DNA of 64,000 nucleotides, from contig JAJPEQ010000013.1 of NCBI GenBank assembly GCA_021166775.1, forward strand, positions 1-64,000. The letters are read 5' to 3'. The translations under genes were made by a program, and so were the position numbers. Under the pieces are notes generated by a model, which was not told the DNA's origin, made no database searches, and was given only the letters and a program-made list of their open reading frames with translations. The stretch is from Comamonas sp. (GTDB lineage Bacteria; Pseudomonadota; Gammaproteobacteria; Burkholderiales; Burkholderiaceae_C). Of this stretch, positions 23,099-33,122 are shown piece by piece (position 1 is the stretch's first letter; each line of letters opens with the position of its first letter).

Positions 23099-23754
23099 CG
23101 AAGACAGTCGCCGTCGTCGACTATGGCATGGGCAATCTGCGCTCCGTCTCGCAGGCGGTGAGCGCCGCAGCGCAAGGCGAAGGCTGGAACGTGGTTGTCA
23201 CCCATGAGGCGGCCGTGGTGCGCGATGCGGCCCGCGTGGTGCTGCCGGGGCAGGGCGCGATGCCGGACTGCATGCGTGAGCTTGAGCAATCCGGGCTGCG
23301 CGAGGCGGTGCTGGAAGCGGCGGCTGCCAAGCCACTCTTCGGCGTGTGCGTCGGCATGCAGATGCTGCTCACCCACAGCACCGAAGGCGAGGTCGATGGC
23401 CTGAACCTGATCCCCGGCCGGGTGCAGCGCTTTGATCTGGCCGGTCGCAGGCAGCCCGACGGCAGTCGCTACAAGGTGCCGCACATGGGCTGGAACCGCG
23501 TGCGCCAGGTGTCGCACGAGGGCCGCGCGCACGCGCTGTGGCAAGGCGTGCCCGACGAGAGTTTTTTCTACTTCGTGCACAGCTATTACGCACAGCCGCT
23601 TGACCCAACGCATGGCGTGGGTGAGACGGATTACGGCGGCCCCTTTGCATCGGCCGTTGCACGTGGTAACCTTTTCGCTACCCAGTTTCACCCTGAAAAA
23701 AGCGCGACCCAGGGGCTGCGCCTTTACCGTAATTTCCTGCACTGGAATCCCTGA
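23086..23754 (+). CDS. hisH: Imidazole glycerol phosphate synthase subunit HisH
   Basis: [65 protein letters not shown]. Confidence 0.96.
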   Translation: MQSKAKTVAVVDYGMGNLRSVSQAVSAAAQGEGWNVVVTHEAAVVRDAARVVLPGQGAMPDCMRELEQSGLREAVLEAAAAKPLFGVCVGMQMLLTHSTEGEVDGLNLIPGRVQRFDLAGRRQPDGSRYKVPHMGWNRVRQVSHEGRAHALWQGVPDESFFYFVHSYYAQPLDPTHGVGETDYGGPFASAVARGNLFATQFHPEKSATQGLRLYRNFLHWNP

Positions 23755-23802
23755 CGTTCAACCTGGTCGGTCCACCCCGGACCCTGCCGTCATTCCTCGA
23801 CC

Positions 23803-24543
23803 ATGCTGCTCATCCCTGCCATCGACCTCAAGGACGGTCACTGCGTACGCCTCAAGCAAGGCGACATGAAACAAGCCACCACCTTTGGCGAAGACCCTGC
23901 TGCCATGGCGCGGCAATGGCTCGATGCCGGGGCCCGGCGTCTGCATCTGGTGGATCTGAATGGCGCATTTGCCGGTCAGCCGAAGAATCGCACGGCCATC
24001 AAGTCCATCCTCAAGGCCGTCGGCAGCGAGATCCCGGTGCAGCTCGGTGGCGGCATCCGCGATCTGGACACGATCGAGTTGTACCTGGACGCGGGGCTGG
24101 AGTACGTCATCATCGGCACCGCAGCGGTCAAGAACCCGGGCTTCCTGCAGGATGCCTGCAGCGCGTTCGGCGGACACATCATCGTCGGGCTCGACGCCAA
24201 GGACGGGAAGGTCGCGACCGATGGCTGGAGCAAGCTCACGGGTCACGAGGTCGTCGACCTGGCACGCAAGTTCGAGGATTGGGGCGTGGAGTCCGTCGTC
24301 TACACCGACATCGGCCGCGATGGCATGCTGACCGGCATCAACGTGGACGCCACCGTCAAGCTGGCCCAGGCCCTGAGCATTCCGGTGATCGCCTCGGGCG
24401 GTCTGGCGGGCATGGCGGACATCGAGCAGCTGTGCGCCGTCGAGGGCGAAGGCATCGAGGGCGTGATTTGCGGGCGCGCGATCTACTCCGGCGAGCTGGA
24501 TTTTGCGGCGGCGCAAAGCCGTGCCGATGAATTGACCGCCTAG
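23803..24543 (+). CDS. hisA: 1-(5-phosphoribosyl)-5-[(5-phosphoribosylamino)methylideneamino]imidazole-4-carboxamide isomerase
   Basis: [62 protein letters not shown]. Confidence 0.97.
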   Translation: MLLIPAIDLKDGHCVRLKQGDMKQATTFGEDPAAMARQWLDAGARRLHLVDLNGAFAGQPKNRTAIKSILKAVGSEIPVQLGGGIRDLDTIELYLDAGLEYVIIGTAAVKNPGFLQDACSAFGGHIIVGLDAKDGKVATDGWSKLTGHEVVDLARKFEDWGVESVVYTDIGRDGMLTGINVDATVKLAQALSIPVIASGGLAGMADIEQLCAVEGEGIEGVICGRAIYSGELDFAAAQSRADELTA

Positions 24544-24557
24544 GAGCAGCGCCCCCT

Positions 24558-25901
24558 TCAATCCCCGTCGGGCGCAACGAGCGCGTCGCGCCATTGGCAG
24601 ACGGCGATGTCGCTCGCGTCGCTGCTGCTCGCGATCCGCGGCCAGCGCGTGGTCACCGTGTTGGCAATCGACTGCAGCTGCCACATCGCCTCGCGCACCA
24701 GAAACAGCATTTCCTTGAGCCCTTGCGTGTCGTCTTGCAGCAGGGGGATCAGCTCACCCTGTTGCTCGGGATGACAACCGGCATCGAACAGGCTGCGTTG
24801 CAGGGCCTGGATGCGCTGCGTGATGAAGACCGATGCCTGCCCCGAGTCGCCTTGCGCATCGGGAGGGGCTTGCGGTTCCGGCTGGAGCTGGCTCCAGTGG
24901 GCCAGCGCCCTCTCGATCTGTGCGCTGATGTGCTGCACCTGCTGCAGATCGTTGGCATTGCCGGTCTGGATGTTGTTGGCCGGCAGGATGGGTAGCAGCA
25001 ACTGCGCCAGATCGGCGGGAAATTTGTGGTGACCCAGACGCAAGGTGAGCGAGAGGCGCACGGCCGCGCCGTCATTGGCGTATTTTTCGAAGAAGGCCGC
25101 CACCACTTCCGCCAGCAGCAGCACCTGCCCCAGGGGTGAGATCTGCGTGGCGCGAGTGCCGCGCGGATAACCGCTGCCGTCCATGCGCTCGTGGTGTTCG
25201 AGGATGGCGACCGCCACCGAGCGCGGATAGACCTCGCAGGCGTTGACCAATTGCGCCGCGATGATCGGGTGCTTGGCCAGCTGTTCGCGCTCGGGCCCCG
25301 TGAGCTTTCTGGTGCTGTCCAGCCAGACGGGATCAATGTGCAGTGTGCCGATGTCGTGCAGCAGGCCAGCCGCCGCCAGGCTCGTGCATTCGCCCTTGCT
25401 CCAGTTGGCCCGAGCTCCGAGATAGATCGCCACCAGCGCCACGTGCATGGCGTGGGTGTACTGTTCGGGAAATTGTTCGCGCATGACGCTGAGCATGAAC
25501 GCCAGCGGCCTGGGCAGGCTCATGGCCTGCAGTGGTGCCACCAGTGCTGAGGTGGGAATGGCATTCCTGCCGTCTTGCGCCAACAGGTGCAGCAGCGGCT
25601 CGTGCTGGCACTGCTCGCGTGCCAGCTCGACCAGCGAGGAGGTGCTCACGAGGTCTTCGATCGTCAGCAGCTCCTCCAGGGGGGCGCGCAAGTCGTGGCG
25701 GGCCAGCCGCCAGTACATGTCCTGGTTCAGGCGCACGCCGCCTTCCACCAACTTGATGCCCGTGTTCGTGAAGACGGCCTTTGCCGTCGACACTGCCCGG
25801 CGTTCGCACACCGCGAGGATGGCGCGCTGGTAGTGTGTCGGCGCCCACGTGTTCTCGGGATCTGGTGCGTCAGGAATTTCAGGTGCGGCGCTGGTAACCA
25901 T
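24558..25901 (-). CDS. HD-GYP-type domain protein
   Basis: LLHDIGTLHIDP and ILEHHERMDGSGYPRGTRATQISPLGQVLLLAEVVAAFFE. Confidence 0.8.
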   Translation of the reverse strand: MVTSAAPEIPDAPDPENTWAPTHYQRAILAVCERRAVSTAKAVFTNTGIKLVEGGVRLNQDMYWRLARHDLRAPLEELLTIEDLVSTSSLVELAREQCQHEPLLHLLAQDGRNAIPTSALVAPLQAMSLPRPLAFMLSVMREQFPEQYTHAMHVALVAIYLGARANWSKGECTSLAAAGLLHDIGTLHIDPVWLDSTRKLTGPEREQLAKHPIIAAQLVNACEVYPRSVAVAILEHHERMDGSGYPRGTRATQISPLGQVLLLAEVVAAFFEKYANDGAAVRLSLTLRLGHHKFPADLAQLLLPILPANNIQTGNANDLQQVQHISAQIERALAHWSQLQPEPQAPPDAQGDSGQASVFITQRIQALQRSLFDAGCHPEQQGELIPLLQDDTQGLKEMLFLVREAMWQLQSIANTVTTRWPRIASSSDASDIAVCQWRDALVAPDGD

Positions 25902-26017
25902 GGGGCAGGGCGGGGGCGGAAAAATAACTCCTCGAATATACCGAGTGCAGGCCCGTGGTTGCCCGAGACACGGCGGCGCGTGGTATCTTTTGCACCCGGT
26001 TCCTATCGTGCTTATTC

Positions 26018-26797
26018 ATGCTTGCCAAACGCATCATTCCATGCCTTGACGTGACGGGCGGTCGCGTGGTCAAGGGCGTCAATTTCGTCGAACTGCGCGA
26101 TGCGGGCGATCCGGTCGAAATCGCGGCGCGCTACAACGAGCAGGGCGCCGATGAACTCACCTTCCTGGACATCACGGCCACGAGCGACGAGCGCGACCTC
26201 ATTTTGCCCATCATCGAGGCCGTGGCCAGCCAGGTCTTCATCCCGCTGACCGTGGGCGGCGGCGTGCGCAGCGTGGCGGATGTGCGCCGCCTGCTCAATG
26301 CCGGAGCGGACAAGACGAGCTTCAACTCGGCCGCCATTTCCAATCCGGACGTGATCAGCGATGCCTCGGCCAGATACGGCGCGCAATGCATCGTCGTGGC
26401 GATCGACGCCAAGCGCCGGCAGGGTGCCGATGCGACTGCGCGTGGCGAGGGCTGGGACGTGTACAGCCATGGCGGGCGCAAGAACACCGGGCTGGATGCC
26501 GTGGCGTGGGCCATCGAGATGACGCGGCGCGGCGCGGGGGAGATTTTGCTCACCAGCATGGATCGCGACGGGACCAGATCCGGTTTTGATCTGGCGCTGA
26601 CGCGGGCGGTCAGCGATGCGGTCGAAGTGCCCGTGATTGCCTCAGGTGGCGTGGGCACCCTCGACCATCTGGCCGACGGCGTGACCATAGGCGGTGCGGA
26701 TGCCGTGCTGGCGGCGAGCATCTTCCACTACGGTGAGTTCACGGTCAGGCAGGCCAAGGAGCACCTGCAATCGCGCGGGATCCCCGTGCGCCTGTGA
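26018..26797 (+). CDS. hisF: Imidazole glycerol phosphate synthase subunit HisF
   Basis: [72 protein letters not shown]. Confidence 0.98.
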   Translation: MLAKRIIPCLDVTGGRVVKGVNFVELRDAGDPVEIAARYNEQGADELTFLDITATSDERDLILPIIEAVASQVFIPLTVGGGVRSVADVRRLLNAGADKTSFNSAAISNPDVISDASARYGAQCIVVAIDAKRRQGADATARGEGWDVYSHGGRKNTGLDAVAWAIEMTRRGAGEILLTSMDRDGTRSGFDLALTRAVSDAVEVPVIASGGVGTLDHLADGVTIGGADAVLAASIFHYGEFTVRQAKEHLQSRGIPVRL

Positions 26798-26863
26798 ATT
26801 TGAATGAAATACTGGCTTGACGCCCGCCAAACATGCGCAGCCAGCTCCTGAATGAATAGTAAC
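26797..26863 (-). repeat. Dispersed repeat copy between hisF and hisI
   Basis: Minus strand: ATTCAGGAGCTGGCTGCGCATGTTTGGCGGGCGTCAAGCCAGTATTTCATTCAAAT; closest to the copy at 49640. Confidence 0.8.
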
Positions 26864-26864
26864 C

Positions 26865-27269
26865 ATGCCTGAACTCGATGCCGACTGGCTTGCCCAAGTA
26901 CGCTGGGACGCCCAGGGCTTGATCCCCGCGATCGCCCAAGAGCAGACCACGGGCGACGTGCTCATGCTCGCCTGGATGAACCGCGAGGCCCTGGCGCAGA
27001 CGGCGGCGCTCGGGCGCGCGGTCTACTTCAGCCGCTCGCGCGGCAGGCTCTGGTACAAGGGCGAAGAATCGGGCCATGTGCAGCAGGTGCACGAAATCCG
27101 TGTCGATTGCGACAGGGACGTGGTGCTGCTCAAGGTCACCCAGACCGGCCACAGCCCCGGCATCGCCTGCCACACGGGCCGCCACAGCTGCTTCTTCAGC
27201 GTGCTCAAGGGGGGCGCGTGGCAGGCCGTGGACCCGGTCTTGAAAGACCCGTCAAAGATCTACACATGA
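26865..27269 (+). CDS. hisI: Phosphoribosyl-AMP cyclohydrolase
   Basis: [50 protein letters not shown]. Confidence 0.97.
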   Translation: MPELDADWLAQVRWDAQGLIPAIAQEQTTGDVLMLAWMNREALAQTAALGRAVYFSRSRGRLWYKGEESGHVQQVHEIRVDCDRDVVLLKVTQTGHSPGIACHTGRHSCFFSVLKGGAWQAVDPVLKDPSKIYT

Positions 27270-27652
27270 ACATCATGACATCGAACGACGCACTGGCGCG
27301 TCTGGCCGCCGTGATCGAAAGCCGCAAGCCGTCACGCGGCGGCGATCCTGCCACCAGCTACGTGGCGCGTCTGCTGGCCAAGGGGCCGGACGGCTTTCTC
27401 AAAAAAGTCGGCGAAGAGGCCACCGAGGTCGTCATGGCCGCCAAGGACGTGGAGCACGGTGGCGATCCCGCCAAGATCGTCTATGAAGTTGCCGATCTGT
27501 GGTTTCACTGCATGGTGGCGCTGGCGCATTTCGGTCTCACGCCCGCGGACGTGATTCATGAGCTGGAGCGCCGTGAAGGCATGAGCGGTCTGGAAGAAAA
27601 GGCACTGCGCAAGCTCACCGAGCGGACCGCGGCCGAGGAGGGTGGAAAGTGA
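27266..27652 (+). CDS. hisE: Phosphoribosyl-ATP diphosphatase
   Basis: [31 protein letters not shown]...[15 protein letters not shown]. Confidence 0.95.
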   Translation: MNIMTSNDALARLAAVIESRKPSRGGDPATSYVARLLAKGPDGFLKKVGEEATEVVMAAKDVEHGGDPAKIVYEVADLWFHCMVALAHFGLTPADVIHELERREGMSGLEEKALRKLTERTAAEEGGK

Positions 27653-28035
27653 ATGACGACATCATCGATGTGGGGCCCGATGAACGAGCCGAGTCGCTCA
27701 AGACCTTCGGCTGGATCAGCTACCTGCTGCACCTGATCGTCGCCATCGCGGCAGTGGTGCCGGGCGCGCAGCCCAGCGCGGCGCTGCTGATCGTGGCGCT
27801 GATCATCGATCTCGTGAAAAAGGGCGATGCGGTCGGCACCTGGCAGGCCAGCCACTTTTCCTGGCGCATCCGCAGCGTGATCTGGGCGGGTGTGCTCTAC
27901 ATCGTGACGGCGCCGCTGTGGTTCTTCTTTCTGTTGCCGGGTTGGATTGCGTGGGGCCTGATTTCGATCTGGTTTCTCTACCGTATCGTGCGCGGCATGG
28001 TCAGCATGAACGAGGGAAGGGCCATCGATGCCTGA
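27649..28035 (+). CDS. DUF4870-like membrane protein
   Basis: [23 protein letters not shown] plus hydrophobic segments; overlaps hisE stop and patatin start. Confidence 0.7.
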   Translation: MNDDIIDVGPDERAESLKTFGWISYLLHLIVAIAAVVPGAQPSAALLIVALIIDLVKKGDAVGTWQASHFSWRIRSVIWAGVLYIVTAPLWFFFLLPGWIAWGLISIWFLYRIVRGMVSMNEGRAIDA

Positions 28036-29053
28036 TCCCGGTCCACGGCGTGCTTTGAACATCGCGCTGCAAGGCGGCGGCTCGCACGGCGCGTTCACCT
28101 GGGGCGTGCTCGATGCGTTGCTGGAAGACGGCCAGTTCGAGTTCGTTGGTATCAGTGGCACCAGTGCCGGCGCGATGAACGCGGTGGCGCTGGTCCACGG
28201 CTTTGCGCAGGCCGCCAAAAAAAGCAAGGACAGGCAGGAAATTCACGCCAATGGGTGTGCGCTGGCGCGCGAGACGCTCAAGGCGCTCTGGGAAGGCGTG
28301 GGTGCGCTGGGTTCGCTCATGTGGGGCGTGCCCCTGCAAGGCAATCCCTTCATGAGCCTGATGACGCAGTGGCTCTCGCCCTACCAGACGAATCCGCTGG
28401 ACATCAATCCTCTGCGTGCCCTGCTGGGGCGCACGGTGGACTTCGAACTGCTGGGCGCCGAGCACGCATTGGTCCCCAAGGTCTTTGTCTGCGCCACGAA
28501 TGTACGCACGGGGCGTGGCGAGATTTTCACCGGCAAGCGCCTGTGCATGGAGGCGGTCATGGCGTCCGCCTGTCTGCCGATGATGTTTCAGGCGGTGGAG
28601 ATCGAGGGCGAGCATTACTGGGACGGCGGCTACTCCGGCAACCCGGCCCTGCATCCGCTGATCTACCACACCCAATGCAGCGATGTGCTGCTGGTGCAGA
28701 TCAACCCGGTGCAGCACAAGGCACTGCCCGAGAACGCCAGCGACATCATCGACCGCATGAACGAAGTCACGTTCAACGCCAGCCTGCTGGCCGAGCTGCG
28801 CGCCATCGAATTCGTTCGCCGTCTGCTGGCCGAAGGCAAACTCGACCCCGGGCGCTACAGGGATGTGCGCGTGCATCGCATCGATGGCGGCGCGGCGCTG
28901 GCGGATTTCGGCGCGTCCAGCAAGATGCGCGCCGATCTGGCGTTCCTGCGCCAGTTGTTCGAGCTTGGGCGTGAAGAGGGTCAGCGCTGGCTGCATGCTC
29001 ATCGCCACGATGTCGGCGTGCGCTGCACCTTCAAGTCGGTCGACGACGCCTGA
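28028..29053 (+). CDS. Patatin-like phospholipase family protein
   Basis: LNIALQGGGSHGAFTWGVLDALL, GISGTSAGAMNAVAL (GxSxG), YWDGGYSGNPAL (DGG). Confidence 0.9.
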   Translation: MPDPGPRRALNIALQGGGSHGAFTWGVLDALLEDGQFEFVGISGTSAGAMNAVALVHGFAQAAKKSKDRQEIHANGCALARETLKALWEGVGALGSLMWGVPLQGNPFMSLMTQWLSPYQTNPLDINPLRALLGRTVDFELLGAEHALVPKVFVCATNVRTGRGEIFTGKRLCMEAVMASACLPMMFQAVEIEGEHYWDGGYSGNPALHPLIYHTQCSDVLLVQINPVQHKALPENASDIIDRMNEVTFNASLLAELRAIEFVRRLLAEGKLDPGRYRDVRVHRIDGGAALADFGASSKMRADLAFLRQLFELGREEGQRWLHAHRHDVGVRCTFKSVDDA

Positions 29054-29075
29054 AAGCGCTTTTCCGGAGAAACCC

Positions 29076-29435
29076 ATGCATCACGATCCAGATTGCCTGT
29101 TCTGCAAGATCATTGAGGGCAAAATTCCCTCGCAGAAGGTCCATGAAGACGATCTCGTCTACGCCTTCAAGGATATCCACCCCTGGGCTCCCATCCATTT
29201 CCTCATTGTGCCCAAGGAGCACATCGCCTCGATGGAGCAGGCGGGGCCGGAACACGAGATGCTTCTGTCGCACATGCTGCTGCTGGGGCCCAGGCTCGCA
29301 CGAGCGCAGGGCAGCAATCCCTACCCCGAGGGCGGTTATCGGCTGCAGATCAATACCGGCACGGAGGGCGGTCAGGAGGTCTATCACCTGCACATGCACG
29401 TGGTCGCCGGCGCGAGGCCCTGGCTCAAGAAATAG
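29076..29435 (+). CDS. HIT (histidine triad) family protein
   Basis: CLFCKIIEGKIPSQKVHEDDLVYAFKDIHPWAPIHFLIVPKEHI; triad YHLHMHVVAG. Confidence 0.95.
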   Translation: MHHDPDCLFCKIIEGKIPSQKVHEDDLVYAFKDIHPWAPIHFLIVPKEHIASMEQAGPEHEMLLSHMLLLGPRLARAQGSNPYPEGGYRLQINTGTEGGQEVYHLHMHVVAGARPWLKK

Positions 29436-29511
29436 CGTGGTGTGCACGATGCCGGCGAGCGCGGCGTTTGCCTTGTCCTAGAATCACCAATCCCACCTCA
29501 GGAGGTATGCA

Positions 29512-29760
29512 ATGGGTTCGTTTTCGATCTGGCACTGGCTCATCGTGCTGCTCATCGTGGTCATGGTGTTCGGTACCAAGAAGCTCAAGAACATGGGCTC
29601 GGATCTGGGTAGTGCCGTCAAAGGTTTCAAGGACGGCATGAAGGACGGCACGACAGGCGAAGACGCCGCTGCTCCCGGTTCCGCGCCTGCAGGTCAGGTG
29701 ACCAACGCCGCGTCGGCGGAGAAAACCACCATCGACGTCGAAGCCAAACAAAAAAGCTGA
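29512..29760 (+). CDS. tatA: Sec-independent translocase TatA
   Basis: [44 protein letters not shown]. Confidence 0.96.
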   Translation: MGSFSIWHWLIVLLIVVMVFGTKKLKNMGSDLGSAVKGFKDGMKDGTTGEDAAAPGSAPAGQVTNAASAEKTTIDVEAKQKS

Positions 29761-29780
29761 CAGTGGATTGACTGCCGGCA

Positions 29781-30266
29781 ATGCTTGACATTGGCTTGTC
29801 CAAGATGGCCCTGATCGGGGTGGTGGCGCTCGTCGTCATCGGCCCCGAGAAGTTGCCGCGCGTGGCCCGCACGGTGGGCACCTTGCTGGGCAAGGCGCAG
29901 CGTTACGTCTCCGACGTGAAGGCCGAGGTCAACCGGTCCATGGAGCTGGACGAACTGCGCAAGATGAAGGACACCGTGGAGAGTGCGGCGCGCGATGTCG
30001 AAAAGGGTGTGCAGAGCACGGCCAGCGATTTCGAGAAGGACTGGAAGGACGCGGTGGGCGAGCTGGCGGATACGTCGAGCGATCCGCTGCCCGATGATCC
30101 GGCGCTGCTGGCGCTCTACGTTCCCCCGTACAAGCGCCCCGACAAGCACTGGAGGGCCAAGCGCGGGGCCGTGCCTCAGTGGTTCAAGGCGCGCAACGGC
30201 GTGCGGGCGCATGTTCAGTCCGGCGCCGCGCGCGTGGCTCGCTACAGACCGAAGAAATCCATCTGA
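29781..30266 (+). CDS. tatB: Sec-independent translocase TatB
   Basis: [52 protein letters not shown]. Confidence 0.96.
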   Translation: MLDIGLSKMALIGVVALVVIGPEKLPRVARTVGTLLGKAQRYVSDVKAEVNRSMELDELRKMKDTVESAARDVEKGVQSTASDFEKDWKDAVGELADTSSDPLPDDPALLALYVPPYKRPDKHWRAKRGAVPQWFKARNGVRAHVQSGAARVARYRPKKSI

Positions 30267-30340
30267 GCCACTTTTGTCAGCCTGCGGCCGCATGCATGGC
30301 CGCCGATCGGGGCTTGCCCTGACCCAGCTCACTCCCACCT

Positions 30341-31141
30341 ATGGCCCCAACCCCTGAATCTGAAGACGAACTCGCCGGTACCGAGCAGCCTTTTGTCGAG
30401 CACCTGATGGAGCTGCGCGATCGGCTGCTCAAGGCCATCATCGCCGTGGGCGTGGCCGCGGGGGTGCTTTTCCTTTATCCCGGGCCGGGCGAGCTCTACG
30501 ATTTCCTCGCCGCGCCACTGGTGGCCCACCTGCCCCAGGGTGCGACGATGATCGCCACCTCGGTCATCTCGCCGTTCATGGTGCCGCTCAAGATTCTGTT
30601 GATGGCGGCATTTCTCGTCGCCTTGCCCGTTGTGCTCTATCAGGTGTGGGCCTTTATCGCGCCGGGCCTGTATTCGCACGAAAAGAGGATGGTGCTGCCG
30701 CTGGTGATCTCCAGCACCATCCTGTTTTTTCTCGGGGTGGCGTTTTGCTACTACTTCGTCTTCGGACGGGTGTTCACCTTCATTCAGAGTTTTGCGCCCA
30801 AGAGCATCACGGCCGCGCCGGACATCGAGGCCTACCTGAGTTTCGTGCTCACCATGTTCCTGGCGTTCGGCGTCACATTCGAGGTTCCCATCGCCGTGGT
30901 CGTCCTGGTGCGCCTGGGGCTGATCAGCGTCGAAAAGCTCAAGCACGTGCGTGGCTATTTCGTCGTGGGTTCGTTCATTGTGGCGGCCATCATCACGCCA
31001 CCGGACGTCGTCTCACAGCTCGCGCTGGCCATCCCTATGTGCCTGCTCTACGAGGTTGGTATCTGGTCCGCGCAGCTGCTGGTGCGCAAGACGACGCCGG
31101 CCGATGAGAAGACCGAAAGCGAAACCAGCACGCCCACCTGA
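30341..31141 (+). CDS. tatC: Sec-independent translocase TatC
   Basis: EQPFVEHLMELRDRLLKAIIAVGV, six TMs, FGVTFEVPIAVVVLVRLGLISVEKLKHVRGYFVVG. Confidence 0.97.
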   Translation: MAPTPESEDELAGTEQPFVEHLMELRDRLLKAIIAVGVAAGVLFLYPGPGELYDFLAAPLVAHLPQGATMIATSVISPFMVPLKILLMAAFLVALPVVLYQVWAFIAPGLYSHEKRMVLPLVISSTILFFLGVAFCYYFVFGRVFTFIQSFAPKSITAAPDIEAYLSFVLTMFLAFGVTFEVPIAVVVLVRLGLISVEKLKHVRGYFVVGSFIVAAIITPPDVVSQLALAIPMCLLYEVGIWSAQLLVRKTTPADEKTESETSTPT

Positions 31142-31146
31142 GTCCG

Positions 31147-32292
31147 TCAGCGGCGTGGGGCCTGACGGGGCCGGGCGGCCGGGGCAATGGACAGTTGCAG
31201 TTCTTGGGCACCACGCTGCACCTGGAACTGCACCGCAACACCCGGCGTGAGCGCGGCCACAGCGGACAGCAACTGCGGCACCGTGCGCACCGATTTGCCG
31301 GCCACCTGCTTGACCACGTCTCCCGGCAGCATGCCGCCCGCGGCCGCAGGGCCGTCGTGCAGCACGCCGGTGATGATCACGCCCGCGTTCGTTTGCACAC
31401 CGAACGTCTGGGCCAGCTCGGGCGAGAGCTCGCTGGGCTCCACGCCGATCCAGCCGCGCGTCACGCGTCCGTCGCGCACGATGCTTTCCAGCACCTGTTT
31501 TGCCGTGGCGACGGGGATGGCGAAGCCTATGCCCATGCTGCCGCCCGAGCGTGAGTAGATCGCGGTGTTCACGCCCACCAGATTGCCGTGAATGTCCACC
31601 AGCGCGCCCCCCGAATTGCCGGGGTTGATCGCGGCATCGGTCTGGATGAAATTCTCGAACGTGTTGATGCCCAGTTCGTTGCGCCCCAGCGCCGAGACGA
31701 TCCCGCTCGTGACCGTCTGCCCGACGCCGAACGGGTTGCCAATGGCCAGGACGCGATCGCCCACCGCCAGCGTGTCCGAGCTGCCCAGCACGATCACGGG
31801 CAGCGCATCGAGCTTGATCTTCAGGATGGCGAGATCGGTCTCGGGATCGGTGCCGATCACGCGCGCCTCGGCGCGGCGGCTATCCGCCAGCGCCACTTCG
31901 ATCTCGTCGGCGCCTTCCACCACGTGGTTGTTGGTGAGGATGTAGCCGTCGGGACTGACGATGACGCCACTGCCCAAGGCCGTCTGCGACTGCGTGCCCT
32001 GGTCGCCGAAGAAGAAGCGAAACCACGGATCGTTGCTGCGTGGATCGCGCACTTCCTTGCTGGTCGTGATGCTCACCACGGCCGGCGATGCCTTGCGTGC
32101 CGCCGGGCTGAAACTCCCGGGCTCTGCTTCCCGGTCGGAGCCGGGTTGTTCGGGCGCTTCGTACAGCGTGATGCCCGCGGCAGTGCGCGTGGCAGTGCGC
32201 CCCAGCCAGCTCGGCTGCAGCGTTGCCACCACGAACCACGCCGCGACGCACACGGTGACGGCCTGGGAAAAGAGAAGCCACAAACGTTTCAT
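31147..32292 (-). CDS. HtrA-family trypsin-like serine protease with one PDZ domain (DegS/AlgW-like)
   Basis: N-terminal TM, ILTNNHVVEGADEIEV, NPGNSGGALVDIHGNLVGVNTAI (GNSGG), C-terminal PDZ. Start taken at MKRLWLLFSQAV. Confidence 0.9.
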   Translation of the reverse strand: MKRLWLLFSQAVTVCVAAWFVVATLQPSWLGRTATRTAAGITLYEAPEQPGSDREAEPGSFSPAARKASPAVVSITTSKEVRDPRSNDPWFRFFFGDQGTQSQTALGSGVIVSPDGYILTNNHVVEGADEIEVALADSRRAEARVIGTDPETDLAILKIKLDALPVIVLGSSDTLAVGDRVLAIGNPFGVGQTVTSGIVSALGRNELGINTFENFIQTDAAINPGNSGGALVDIHGNLVGVNTAIYSRSGGSMGIGFAIPVATAKQVLESIVRDGRVTRGWIGVEPSELSPELAQTFGVQTNAGVIITGVLHDGPAAAGGMLPGDVVKQVAGKSVRTVPQLLSAVAALTPGVAVQFQVQRGAQELQLSIAPAARPRQAPRR

Positions 32293-32350
32293 GAACCAAT
32301 CCGGGGAAGAGGGTGCCATTGTCGCGTGTTTACGCAGGCAAAATGCGGGC

Positions 32351-33103
32351 ATGGCGATCGATCGACATGAACTGCTGGCGCATCTGGATGCGCTGCTGCA
32401 GCCTGAACGCTTCAGGGACTACGGCCCCAACGGCCTGCAGGTGGAGGGCAAGCCCGGCGTGCAGCGCATCGTCAGCGGCGTGACGGCGAGCCGGGCGCTG
32501 ATCGATGCAGCGATCGAGGCGGGTGCGGATGCCGTCTTCGTGCACCATGGGTTGTTCTGGCGAGGTCAGGATGGCCGCATCGTTGGCTGGCTGAAACAGC
32601 GTGTGCAGCGCCTGCTGGCACACGACATCAATCTGTTTGCCTATCACTTGCCGCTCGATGCGCATCCGACACTGGGCAACAATGCGCAGCTGGCCCGCAG
32701 GTTTGGCTGGGAGGTGGATGCCCATTTCGGCGAGCAGGATCTGGGGTGCGTGGGCGCGGCGGACTATGCCGGTGCGCAGGCACTCGCCGCCGATGTGCAG
32801 GCGGTGCTCGGTCGTGCCGTGACGCTGGCGGCGCCGGATGCGCCACGCCCCATACGCCGGGTGGCGTGGTGCAGTGGCGGGGCGCAGAGTTATTTCGAAT
32901 CGGCGATCGCTGCGGGCGCCGATGCCTTCGTGACCGGTGAAATTTCCGAGCCCCAGGCGCATCTGGCGCGCGAGATGGGGGTGGCTTTCATCGCCGCCGG
33001 GCACCACGCGACCGAGCGCTATGGCGCTCCCGCCGTGGCCGCGCATGTGGCCGATGCGCTGGGTCTGGAGCATCAGTTCATCGATATCGACAACCCGGCT
33101 TGA
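32351..33103 (+). CDS. Nif3-like dinuclear metal center hexameric protein
   Basis: FRDYGPNGLQVEGKPGVQRIVSGVTAS, ADAVFVHHGLFW, FAYHLPLDAHPTLGNNAQLAR, AAGHHATERYG. Confidence 0.93.
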   Translation: MAIDRHELLAHLDALLQPERFRDYGPNGLQVEGKPGVQRIVSGVTASRALIDAAIEAGADAVFVHHGLFWRGQDGRIVGWLKQRVQRLLAHDINLFAYHLPLDAHPTLGNNAQLARRFGWEVDAHFGEQDLGCVGAADYAGAQALAADVQAVLGRAVTLAAPDAPRPIRRVAWCSGGAQSYFESAIAAGADAFVTGEISEPQAHLAREMGVAFIAAGHHATERYGAPAVAAHVADALGLEHQFIDIDNPA

Positions 33104-33122
33104 ATGGACCAGAGGTCATTGC

